A DNA stretch of 64,000 nt from Pagrus major. Lineage: Eukaryota; Chordata; Actinopteri; Spariformes; Sparidae. Where the stretch lies: the NCBI RefSeq assembly GCF_040436345.1, contig NC_133232.1:30393315-30457314 (forward strand). Reading direction: 5' to 3'. Below the pieces are notes generated by a model. It saw only the letters and a program-made list of their open reading frames with translations, did no database searches and had not been told where the DNA came from. Of the stretch, positions 11,889-22,621 are shown piece by piece (the stretch's first letter is position 1; each line of letters opens with the position of its first letter). A program made the position numbers and the translations under genes.

Positions 11889-12476
11889 AAACAATTTCAC
11901 AGATTTACCCATTGCTTCAACATTGTCCCATACTTTGTCGGTTCATTGCAGGAAAATGTTCAAATAATCGTAAAAAAAAAAAAAAAAAGAATACACTTCA
12001 GTGTTCGTGTTTTCCTTACAGTCATAATTGCATAGATTCATACAAACAAAACCTCCTTTCATAATTTGGCCAGATACACAACATTTTTTAAAAATCTATA
12101 TATTATTCTTTATATTTGTTTTTAATATTTTATTCAACGTTATTAATGTTTCTATCATTACATGGTTACGCAGACCTGCCCTTCACTACACACTGGAATT
12201 TGCAGTTTTGCTCCAGAGGTTCAGGGATCAGGTCTCAAGTGACCTTCTACAGAAAGTAATAAAGACACAGCAGTCAAAAGAAAAAGGTGTGAGATTTTTG
12301 TGAAGTGATGTAGTTCGAACGTGTACCACATCCTTCACTCAGGTCCCACGAGTCACTGTCCCTGATCCTGCCGTTCCTTCAGAGCCAGTATTGCTTTTCG
12401 GTAAAGATCTATCGGGAGACAGGGTCATCTTTTTTAAAAATTAAAGCCGATTTTCACCATTTCAGAGCCCATACAG

Positions 12477-15149
12477 TTATTGTATTTGATCTGTAGTTGG
12501 AAGAAGTGGATGAGGCTCACCAAAGGTTGCAGACAGGTCCACAGGCTGAGAGTAAGCTGCAGGCATCTCCTCTGTGTTGATCTTGTTCTTCCTTTTCACT
12601 TTGACAATTTTCTTCTTCTTCTTCTTCTCCCCTTTAACTAGACAGAAGATAAAAGAAATACTAGATTTTTCATTCTTAAACAGCAAACAAACAAAATATA
12701 GAGAACATTAATAACTGATTTCCACCTTTGAGCGGCTTCTCGTCATTCTCAGGTGATTCTGGAGCGTCCAGGGTCTCTTCTTTCACCTTTGTTTTGCGTT
12801 TTTTTGGTTTGTCCTTTTTGGGGGGGATCAGGGCACTGCTGGCTTTCTCTCTGTGACCAGAGCTTTCTTGCTCTCCATTACCATCACCCTCCTCGTCCTC
12901 CTGATCATTTGCTTCTTCTCGAGTCTTTTCACCTTCCTTGACCTTAACCGACTTCTTCTTCTTCTTTGTCTTCAGCTTCGTTTTCAGAGTAGTTTCCTGT
13001 GAACAACAGCCTGCCTTTAATTGTTTATTGCAACATTAATTTTACCGTATCGATGAGTTGATCGGTACAAACATTTTTCCGTACCAATTTTTCAATTTAA
13101 CATGCTGAGTCATTTCTTAACAATAAAATGCCAAAATGCTCTGGTTCCAGCTTCTCAAATGTGAATATTCTGAGGATTTTCTGCTTTTTACATAATTTGC
13201 AACACACAAAAAACACAGTTCAGTTCAACACCTCTGCAAACCACAACCTTGATGATACAATAACATTTTCTTTGAATGACCTCTTTGATGGAGTCAATCT
13301 GAGTAAAGCTAGAATTTATGGCTGAGCTGTTGTATTTGATTGCATTTAATTTTTTTTAAAGAGGCCACAGAGAACAGCTGTCACAAGATATTTGCCAAAC
13401 CTTTTGCAGCATGTTCCGAATGGGTTGCAGCTTTCCTTCACCCTTGGGTTTCTTCTCCTTGTCTTTTGGCCGATGAACCTGGCGAAGATCAGACTTGCTG
13501 GATCTCATTCTGAAAGGAGGGAACATTTACATCAAAGCTCAGATTAAGTTATTTCTCATGTTTAGGTTTATGTCGATCTGTGCAGTTTTTCTGTAGACAA
13601 AAGCTGTGAATGTTACGGCCTGTCTTACCGTTCCACTTTGGGTTTTCTGCGTACTTTCTCTGACTTCCACGTCTTTTCTCTCTCTCTTGGCTCCAGAGGC
13701 CTCTTGCTGTCCTGGGCCACACGAGTACACAGCTCGGGGTAATCCAGACAAACAGCACGCAGCAACCAGCGAAGGCCTCGCAGAGTCTTCCTGTCTGACC
13801 AGCGTCGCAGGTCCATTAAGGCTGAACAAGGCTCCTGAGAGATAGAACGGAAACTGTTTCTTTACAGTTCTGTGCATGTCCGGTCTGTTTCAAGAGATTT
13901 GTGATTTATGACTTACAATATGGCACAGAGAGCGGCTCTGGTTGACTAGCATCTCCAGTGACAGAATCTCAATCAGCTCACTTCCTAGCAAAGCGTTCAT
14001 TTTGTCCTGTTTGTTCGCCAACCTGAAAACAAAATGATTCATCACAGCAGGCCTTCAGTGACTCAGATTTCAGCTTTGCAGATGAGTTATCACAGTATTT
14101 CCTCTCATCAGCCACCAGGGGGCACTGTTTACTCAGCACATAATTTTTTAAACACTTTTAGTTGGACACACTTACACTAATATGGGTTTTCCTGCCACTC
14201 TTGGTTGTTTCAGCAGGTCGACGAGAACCTCCTTGACCTCCTTTATCCTCCCTCTGTCACTGGAGTCCACCACGAAGATGATCCCGTGGGCCTCTCCGGA
14301 GAGCTCCCTCCAGGCTCCTCTCGACTCTGCTGATCCTCCCACGTCCAACAAGGTGACCAGGTAGTTCTCCACTCGCAGCTCACTGCGGATGCAGCCCTGG
14401 GTGGGTCCTGATTCAACACCATGGGGGACTGAAGTGAAACACAGGTAGATCATTTATTGAGCTTCTCCTTCGAGATCTTTCAATTCTAAACCAGTTTTAA
14501 AGTCGCTGTTGAATTACCTCTCAACATCCCTCTGATGGAGGATGTTTTTCCTGCTTTGTCAAGACCAACCACCAGAATGGTCGTTTTCCTGCAAAGAAGT
14601 ATGCACAGTAATGAATTTCACTTGAAGGAGCTTTTTAATTGTGGGCTATTCCAGGAAACCAGGTGGAATCAGTGAACTGTGCATGACTACAAAAGGAAAA
14701 AAGGGAGCTGTAATTGTGATTTGTCTTGTTTTCGCTAAAAACAACTGAGCTGAAAATTATATTTGCAAAATATTTAATTAATCGCCATCTATCAGGATAA
14801 TTGATTAATGAGTTTGAGCAGTTTTTCTAGTCTCATTCTCAACTGGGATGACGGGGCGATCCGGCCTACAATCCCAAAGCGTCATTATTTGACAAATTGG
14901 ACTCAAAATTATCTTTTTTTTAGATTCATTATATATTTAAAGGTGCAATATGTAAGAATTTTAGTTGAAAACATTAAAAAATTTAATAAATGGTCAATAT
15001 AATTAGGTTGCGCAGATATCAACAGAAGTCAACAATCCGCCCCAATCCTTACATATTGCACCTTTAACGCCAGAAGTGTATCGCTCGTACCTGATTGGCT
15101 CCTGTATTTTGGAGACCCAGGTGCAGCAGTTGCTCATCAGGTTGAACAT
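12477..15149 (-). CDS. ARL13A: ARL13-family small GTPase with lysine-rich C-terminal tail
   Basis: Eight coding exons: 15091-15149, 14518-14588, 14176-14428, 13917-14022, 13629-13834, 13401-13509, 12726-12996 and 12477-12637. All phases agree, giving 411 residues. ARL13 proteins are Arf-like GTPases of the ciliary membrane; ARL13B acts as exchange factor for ARL3. Visible motifs: Cys8-Cys9 (the palmitoylation position in ARL13B), G1 GLDKAGKT (28-35), PTQG (52-55), G3 DVGG (72-75) followed by Ser instead of catalytic Gln, NKQD (131-134) and EPCSA (164-168). Residues 269-411 are rich in K and E, with runs of five lysines twice. No RVxP ciliary signal was seen. The ARL13A name rests on position next to XKRX. 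The length is closer to ARL13B (about 428) than to human ARL13A (about 290). A splice acceptor at 15208-15209 suggests an upstream noncoding exon. Confidence 0.9.
14937..15067. mobile_element. MITE with perfect 20-bp terminal inverted repeats and TTAA ends
   Basis: The left end (14937-14956) and right end (15048-15067) are exact reverse complements over 20 bases, beginning TTAAAGGTGCAATATG. The element is 131 bp, AT-rich and non-coding. TTAA at both ends suggests a TTAA-specific, piggyBac-type target. It sits in ARL13A intron 1 and ends 24 bp before the last base of exon 1. Related ends occur at 19175-19692, 43664-44009, 40692 and 47629. Confidence 0.8.
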
Positions 15150-15237
15150 GCTTACTTGAGGTGAGAGAGGTGTGCACAGTGGCCACCATCTTCTCTGGAA
15201 CTGGTACCTGCAAACAGATGGCCAGCTTTAGTGTGAC

Positions 15238-15262
15238 TCACACACACACACACACACACACA
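15238..15262 (+). repeat. (CA)n microsatellite
   Basis: About 12 CA units just upstream of the ARL13A 5' region. Confidence 0.95.
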
Positions 15263-18200
15263 GGCCTAGTTGGTTGAGTCACTGGGGGGTTCACAGTCAG
15301 GTCTACAGATGGTCAGACATCCAGACAATTATTTTCCTGCCAAGTGTGTCTCTCAAGTCTCCAGAATCTAAAATTAGCTGTAATCTAGCATTGTTAAACC
15401 CACTTAAATGTCAAAGCTCAGTTTTCTTTAGTTTCTTGTATAAATAATTAGAATCAGAAAGTATTTCTCTGCTGTCAATCTTACTACAAACATGTATTTT
15501 TCTTTGTTAGTCTTGATATTATCTTGTATGGTGCTGATGATGTGCGAGTCCAGTAAGCTCTCCTCCATGTCTTGGAAACTGTGAGTAGTCCTCTGTAGCT
15601 TTGTAATACACAGGCAGCAGGTGTGTATGAGGCCATGTGCTAAAAAAAAACGCTGGCAGATCTTTCAGTCCTTTGTCCAGTGTATCTGTTGAGGCTCTGT
15701 AATCTGCTAAAGCCAGTTTACAGTGGCCTGCTTTTACAGTGTTGTTAACAAGCTGACCCATATGTTTTGGCTGAAGAAGACAGTGAGGTGATTGATCACC
15801 ATTTCCACTTCAGTACGAGTTTTTCATGTTTGAGAGGAGTATTTGCTGTGCCAGCATATAGACATTTAGAGGGAAACGGAACAGTGTCTCCATTTAACAT
15901 TGTTTTTAAAATACAATAACATCACATGTCCACGCAATTGAACACACAAGTTAGAATGTGAAATATTTATATGTTTTCTGTAGGTGGAGATATAAAATAA
16001 AAAATAAAAAAAATTTTTTTTTTTAAATGTTCTCAAAAATATGCTATGCGCAATGCAAAACCTCATCTAAAATGTCATCATTTTAAGCATGCTGTTTATT
16101 TTGACATACGGTAGAGTGATAATTGTTAGCGAGATGCTTTTTCTTCCAATTGCATGTTTGATTCTGGTCCATACTGCCACACAAAAATATATAAATATGT
16201 AAACATATAGATTTATTTTAGTGCTATCAGAAAGCATAAATAACACGAGAAACTGGAATATCAAGCACAAAAAATACCAAGTGTAATTGTAAAAAGGTTT
16301 AAAGTGCAATAAAAATCACAATAAGCAATAATAAGAGATAAATAAACCTACAGTAGATTACTTTGTGTTTCTCATTGATAGAAATATCATATTTTAATTC
16401 ATATTTCTGCATTAATGTCTAAAAAAACACAATTCATAACAGTGCACATGGCTGATAAATGCAGCGAATCAATGTATTAAAACTAAACACTGAGCTACTT
16501 GTATCTGATGCCACAGAATGACTAAATCACATTTAACAGACGTGAACGTTCAATAAATTAGTACAAATGTAAAGAATACTCACAGAAGTAAGTCTATGTC
16601 CATGCATTTGTTTGGGTGCTCGTCTCTACTAACATCTTGTGCCCAGCAGCTACAGGACTAATCAGGCTCACACTAAGCCCCTGGTCACCCCATGTGGGAG
16701 GTACAACCTGCGAGATGTTGTTATGGTGCTTCGGCCAATACCAGAGTCAATCTGAGTCAATCGCTAATCCCATTGGATGGCGTGGTTCGTCTCTAAATAC
16801 ACCTAATGAAGGTGCATATTTACGTCCTGGAGAACTAAATGTGTCTCATGGTGTGATCTGTGACACAAGTGGTAGCATGCAGAGTGATTGGACAGATTTA
16901 GGCTGCACTGCACTGAACTTGTGTTGATGACCAGATAGTGTCACACTACGATGTGTGTGACACAAGTATAGACGGCTTTAACTGGAAATAAAGCCCACAA
17001 TAGAGGCCCTATTTATTCTTGGATTGGATTAGATGTGACGTGATCATTTCACAAATTACATGTGGATGTTAATGTGGATTGTATCTAGCGTGTTACAGTG
17101 TGTATACTAATAGCTACTGTTGGGTGTGTGGTGTGCTATTACGTGCGTATCTTATTATTTCTTATGTGATTATATGTCATGTTATTCTATTATTATGTTG
17201 CCTTTATAACATCTGGCCAGGGACAACAGATGGAAATTAAATTCATTTAGAGGCTGATCCTTTAAAATGAAAGAAAAACATCAATAAACAAAATATTATT
17301 CAGTGTGAATGATAAAGAAGAAAAATAAAACAGTATATTTCAGGTAAGGTTTATTTTTTTATTTCATCCATAAACAGATAAAAAACTTTGTTTAGAAGAG
17401 ATCAATATAATTATCTGACTGTAATTTTAACCCCCAAAGAAAATCAGAAAACTAAAAAATAGCTCTTGTTCTTAAATGTTTAATAACTTTTGTATTGCTA
17501 ACCCTACCCATATGCTTTAAAGACTCACGTGAAGGGAAGTTTCTCAGCTTCTCAGGTCTCAAACATCTTATTTGAGCATTCAAGGATCATAAATGGCTGT
17601 AACTTGCTTTGGGATGGTCAGATGCAGAAAAAAAATCACATGGAAGTCTAAAACGACCAAGTACATCTTCTAAATATAAAAACACTAAACTTCCTAAGGT
17701 TCTGTCTGAGTTCAAACAAAAAAACACCAAATATTGACTGGTATTTTTTAGAATTCTGGTAAATTCATCCATTCTGAGACAAAGCAAATGTCAAATTGGG
17801 ACTTAAAATGAGCCAGACTGAAATTTAAGGCTCTGTTGATGCTGACTGCTAGAATAAGGTAGGAAAAATAATACGGGAGAGTCAGACACCCCGAAAATTG
17901 TTCCATGTCTTTGAGGGTTAACTTTCAGGTGCCACATTCTGTCACTCAGAGGATCATCATATTACATAATGGTATTAATAGGATAATTAAGCCAGTTCAA
18001 CACCTGATGTAATCCAGCATGAGCCACTAGATGGCCTCATACTCACAAGTTGTGTTTTCACTGGAGGCTGCTGTGCGTCTAAACACCTCTGTAAATATAA
18101 CCATGGCTCTGTTTTGTTGTCCTTGACAGCTAAGCTGAGTTACCACTGCAGCTAAATCTCAACCTACTCACAGCTGAACATACATATTTCCATTTGCGGC

Positions 18201-18640
18201 CTCTACACAACAATCCACAGCTGATTCGTTCACATAATAATGTTTGGGTAGGTCAATCTAAAAAAAATTGACAGTGGACTGAGAAGCAGAGCTTCTGCAA
18301 CTATAACGCGATTATACTTTAAGTGAATAAATGTTGGTGACAGCTTCCAGAGACCTGCAGCAGTGGTTTGTGTGGAGGCTTTATCTTATTATGTCATTAA
18401 ACCAACGTCCAGTCAGGCTCTGCTGAGTAGACTCATCCCAGACTCTGTGTCAGCTGACACACACACCCTCCCACACACACACACACACACACTGCAAAAA
18501 AAACAGCAGCAGCTGAGGACCACACCCCTATCTGCTCCTGTTCACCACATTGCAAACATGCTTCAAAGACCTCCGACTGCTGATTTTGCAAACTGAGTTG
18601 CAGTCAGATTACGTTGCAGTTTCTGCTATAACATATTAAC
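15263..18640. other. AT-rich intergenic DNA, divergent ARL13A/XKRX interval
   Basis: No gene could be supported. Open frames are short and without domains. A (CA)-rich stretch lies at 18460-18493, and a small perfect 9-bp-stem hairpin (GTGTCACAC / GTGTGACAC) at 16938-16963. Confidence 0.5.
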
Positions 18641-18649
18641 ACTGAAGGA

Positions 18650-19930
18650 ACAATCCAGCACAGCGTGGCGTTAGCTCAGATGATCGAAACCATTGTTATG
18701 TCCGTACGATAAATATTAATCTGTATAATTATTGTATTTAAAGCAGGCAGGACGGTTAGCCTAGCTTAGCATAAAGACTTGCAACAGAGGGAAATGGCTA
18801 GCCCGGCTCTGTCCGACAAAAATCAACTTATCAGCACCTAAAGTTCACTAATATACACTTTATACCTGGTTTGTTTAATGTGTACAAAAAAGTATATAAA
18901 AAAAGACATGTTGTTTTCTGAATGATCATGTGCCAGGCAGCCAGCTGAGAGGAAGTGATGCATCATCAAGATACATACAGACACGACCCACGCAACATGA
19001 CGCATTGTTGTTTTTACAATTAGTTTTCAGTTTTGGATTCAAGGTTCACTAAGTAACTTTTTTTTAGTAAAAACTTTGATTATTTAGTCCAATAAACTTC
19101 AACCGTAGGACTGAACTCAAACTACCAGCCTGCTTTGCTCTAATGTTTACACATACAAATGTAAACATGTGGCTTTAAAGGTGTCATTTGTAGGAAAAGG
19201 CCGGAATTCGAAAGGTTCTTCCTAAACTATAGGGGGCAGCATAACCGCTGACTGCTGCTCATATTGGGCTTGCTACTCTGTGATATAACTATCTAGCTGT
19301 CGCTGGTCTTGAAATCATGTATTTTTCGGTTTAGTAAGGTAAATAGGTGTAAAAATATCTCCTTTCTTGACATTTTGTGAGTTTATTTTGTTTATTGATC
19401 AGACTAGTAGCAAACTCACTGCTTTCACATCGCAGCTGAAACTACAGGGACCATCGGACTCTCCTCTCTTGCCAATACATAGTGGTCTTATGAGACAGGA
19501 CGGGCCGGGCTAGCTGGTTAGCATACCTACATACACGTCTTTGAGATAATGTCAGCCTGATTGTTTCTTCACACTCTGTTAGAGTACATCTAAAACTTGT
19601 ATTAGCTCTTGCTACGGCTAGTCCGTGTATCAAGAGCTCTGTCTCTTTGTTTGTTTGTAGCCCTTTAAAAAAGTTGCGTAGTGCACCTTTAAACAAACGA
19701 GATATAGCACGTTAACTGGAGAGCTTCTTCTTCTGCTTTCATGTTTCCTTCTGACTGTGCCAGGCTAGCTGTTTCCCTCTCTTTCCAGTCTTCATGCTAA
19801 GCTAAGCTAACTATCTCCGGGCTGTAGCTTCATATTAAACATACAGATGTGTAAGTGGTGTCAATCTTCTCATTTACCTCTCTGCACAAAGGTGAAGACA
19901 TATTTTCCGAAATGAAAAAATACCCCTTTA
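18650..19930. mobile_element. Long-TIR non-autonomous DNA element, interrupted by a second element
   Basis: The left arm contains GTTAGCCTAGCTTAGCATAA, GGCTAGCCCGGCTCTGTCC and GGTTTGTTTAATGTGTAC. The right arm has matching reverse complements: AACAAACGAGATATAGCACG, GTGCCAGGCTAGCTGTTTCC and ATGCTAAGCTAAGCTAAC. The arms resemble a very common fish repeat with long terminal inverted repeats, whose outer end here reads near TACCCCTTTAAAG. The middle is occupied by the nested element at 19175-19692. The outer limits are approximate. Confidence 0.7.
19175..19692. mobile_element. TTAA-ended TIR element nested inside the 18650-19930 element
   Basis: Starts TTAAAGGTGTCATTTG and ends GTAGTGCACCTTTAA, with imperfect terminal inverted repeats of the same family as the ARL13A intronic MITE. 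The right junction falls in the AAACAAACGAG arm of the host element, placing the insertion at a TTAA site. 518 bp, no coding capacity. Confidence 0.65.
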
Positions 19931-20999
19931 AAGTCGGAAGGAATTGTTTATTTCGGTCTCTTGTAAAGAATTTTAAACAGAGACGAGCAGCGTAGCCTTT
20001 CACTGACCTGATTGGCTGGTAACACTGTATACAGCATATCTGCTGCTCAGTAATGAGGTTTCCGTCTCCCACTTCCCCTCCGGCTCCGCGGAGCACACAG
20101 CCTCTGCAGTCTGAAGTCACTGACCCACACCAACGCTTCACCAATCACATGCATTAGTAATGACGAGCCTTTCGTAAGCTGTGTCGACCCTCTTCTCAAT
20201 GCCAGGGTGATGTCACTGATTTAGATGAGATCTGAATAGACGCAGAGGTCGGCATGTTTGGGATCAGGAGTGTTAAAACTGTACAGAGCAACTCCCTTTG
20301 TTGTTTTGTTGTGGTTGTTGAAGGGAAAATGGCAGCAGAGTAACATCCAACATACTGGAGGTATCTTGATTTCTGATCTTTTCAGTAAAATAAAACAGGA
20401 CAACGACACAGAGAAATGTTTTGCGATGGAAATTTGGGTGTGTCACTACAGATTGTGTGTTTCTCATGCACCTTTCTCATAGAAAATCCTTGTTTGCATT
20501 AGTAGCAGAGCAAACATCAAACTGATTCTGTTCAACGGTCGTGTAGCTTTAACAAACAGTAATATAATGAGGAAATGTGTGTGTTTAATATGTTGAATGA
20601 GAAGATGGAGTGACGTTTAAGTAGCTGATTCAGTCTGTGGGTGTGTGTGTGTGCTGCACCTGTTCACTCACAGGCCTGCAGGTCACCATAACAAGGCCAA
20701 GTCCGCCCTGTTGGTGGAAACTAAAAATGGAAGTGCAGAGAAACTGATCTGTGTGTGCTCGCCCTCCAAAGTGCTTCTATTTGGACGGGCCAAATACTGT
20801 ATGTAAGAAAACTACACTGCATTCTCACTGTATCAGCAGCAGTTAGTCTGGCAAAGGTAGCCCAGAGAGAATGAAATGTAAAAATAAACCTCAGTATTCC
20901 TCTCAATTAACACTAAATCCTTTTCTTTTCTTACTCATAATTGTAGTTATATTAGATGGACTTTTGAAGTCTCTGAAACTTTATGACTTTGACCTTTGA

Positions 21000-21023
21000 T
21001 AGTAGTAGTAGTAGTAGTAGTAG
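21000..21023 (+). repeat. (TAG)8 microsatellite
   Basis: Eight uninterrupted TAG units next to the inverted-repeat region that follows. Confidence 0.95.
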
Positions 21024-21034
21024 GCCAGTAGCCA

Positions 21035-21790
21035 GTGTTGTTACAAGTACCCAAAAGTCATACATGGGTAAAAGTACAGATATCCTATTAAATATTACTT
21101 TAATAAAAGTGAAACTCACCCACACAAACAGTACTTGAGTAAAAGTCTTGAAGAATCTGATATTAAATGTACTAAAGTATCAAAAGTACAAGTTAAAGTA
21201 AATTATACATATATGTACATGTATGTATAAACTGTATATAATGGATCAACTGATTATCAGATCCAATATTCACCATTTTTTTGATTATTGGATGTTTAGG
21301 GTCAGTATTTTTTAATTCTGTTTGCCAATAAAATGGCAAAGTAACTAGTAACTAAAGTTATCAAATAAATGTAGTGGAGTAAAAGTACAATATTGGCCAG
21401 GCAAACGTATGGAGTGGAAATATAAAGCAGCAGAAAATGGTAATACTCAACTAACTCAAAATTGAAGTACAGTAGTAGCTGTAGTAATAGTAGTAGTACT
21501 CACAGTACACCCAGAGATGAAATGTAAATTTACTCAAGTACTGTTTTGAGGTACTTGTTCTTTACTTGAGTATTTCCATTTTTTGGTATATTATACTTCC
21601 ACTTCACGACATTTTGGAGGCAAATATTGTACTTTTTACTCCACTACATTTATTTGATAACTTTAGTTACTAGTTACTTTGCAGATTACATTCTGCATCA
21701 GAGCTGAAGTAGCACCTTTTTAAATTAATGTACTTTACTGTCCAATAATCTTTTGATACCTATGTTTTATATCAGATACTTTAATAAATA
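21035..21790. repeat. Head-to-head pair of an ACTTGAGTAAAAGTAC-type repeat (large imperfect palindrome)
   Basis: Around 21350-21480 the wording TAAATGTAGTGGAGTAAAAG, TACAATATTGGCC, GGAAATATAAAGCAGCAGAA occurs. At 21520-21690 its approximate reverse complement occurs, including TTTTTACTCCACTACATTTA. The same dispersed family appears at about 5405-5515, 28760-28860, 34060-34130, 57870-58030, 60950-61130 and 61680-61830. Non-coding. Confidence 0.7.
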
Positions 21791-22039
21791 ATTTAGTATC
21801 TTTACTTTTACTGGAGTATGACTCTTATTTTATTTTAGTAGGTCTATGTATTTTAGTATGTAGTATGCCTATATATTTATTTCCAGGGTAGCTGCAGCCA
21901 GTCGCTTTTTAATTGTTTCTTGTCTGTTTATTTATATGTATATATATATACACTGTCTTTACAGATACTCCCGGGTACATAAATAAATATCTTGAGTGAT
22001 GAGCGACCTTCTGTTTTATCTTATCTCTAATCGCTCTTA

Positions 22040-22621
22040 CTTTGAAGGCGGCCGCCCTTCACTTCCGGTCTCGCCCCCTGTGTTTCTGGCTCGCTTGCCG
22101 CGGCCGTTACTGACAGCGCGTGAAGGGTCTGGAGACACGAACTGCCAGCAGCCGCACAGGTCCGCAAAACCTCCCGCAGCCCGCAGCCCGCAGCCCGCAG
22201 CCGCGCTCCGGCGTGTGTCTAACAGGGAAAAAACACACTTAATCAAACTTCGAGCGACAGAAAAACACCCGCCGCTGAGTTGTGACGATGACTGTCTGAT
22301 GAAGCGACTGCATGACGCGGCTGAACTCCCCCGGTGTCGGCGCTGATATCACCGCGGACCGTGAGGTGGTTTCGTTTGGATTAAACGAGGGTGGCGGCGC
22401 CACGTACGACGCTACAAACAAAAGATCTGGGGTTGTCAAGCGTTTGGCCGCGCGGCCGAGTCGCTAAGCGAGATCAAATGTGAAACTAGCGATGATCAAC
22501 TTGGTGGAAAGTTGGGAGAGACGACGCAACAAGGGACGCGAATATTAAAAGTGATGTTTTTCTAGCGAGGTTCGGTGACACGCCGGAAGACGTTACTCTG
22601 GTTCGAGACGCACGTAACAAC
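22040..22621 (+). promoter_or_regulatory. GC-rich XKRX promoter / 5' UTR region
   Basis: A sharp rise in GC and CpG over about 580 bp directly precedes the XKRX start, with an ETS-type motif ACTTCCGG at 22061-22068. Four tandem CCCGCAG heptamers lie at 22173-22200. No TATA box is evident. The transcription start cannot be placed. Confidence 0.6.

Noticed and set aside
12590-12640. CTTCTTCTTCTT tracts considered as simple repeats
   Set aside because: They are lysine codons of the ARL13A terminal exon read on the opposite strand, with intact frame on both sides.
16938-16963. Perfect 9-bp stem hairpin considered as a small RNA or regulatory stem
   Set aside because: Too short for a microRNA precursor and composed of GTGT/ACAC repeats that pair easily by chance.
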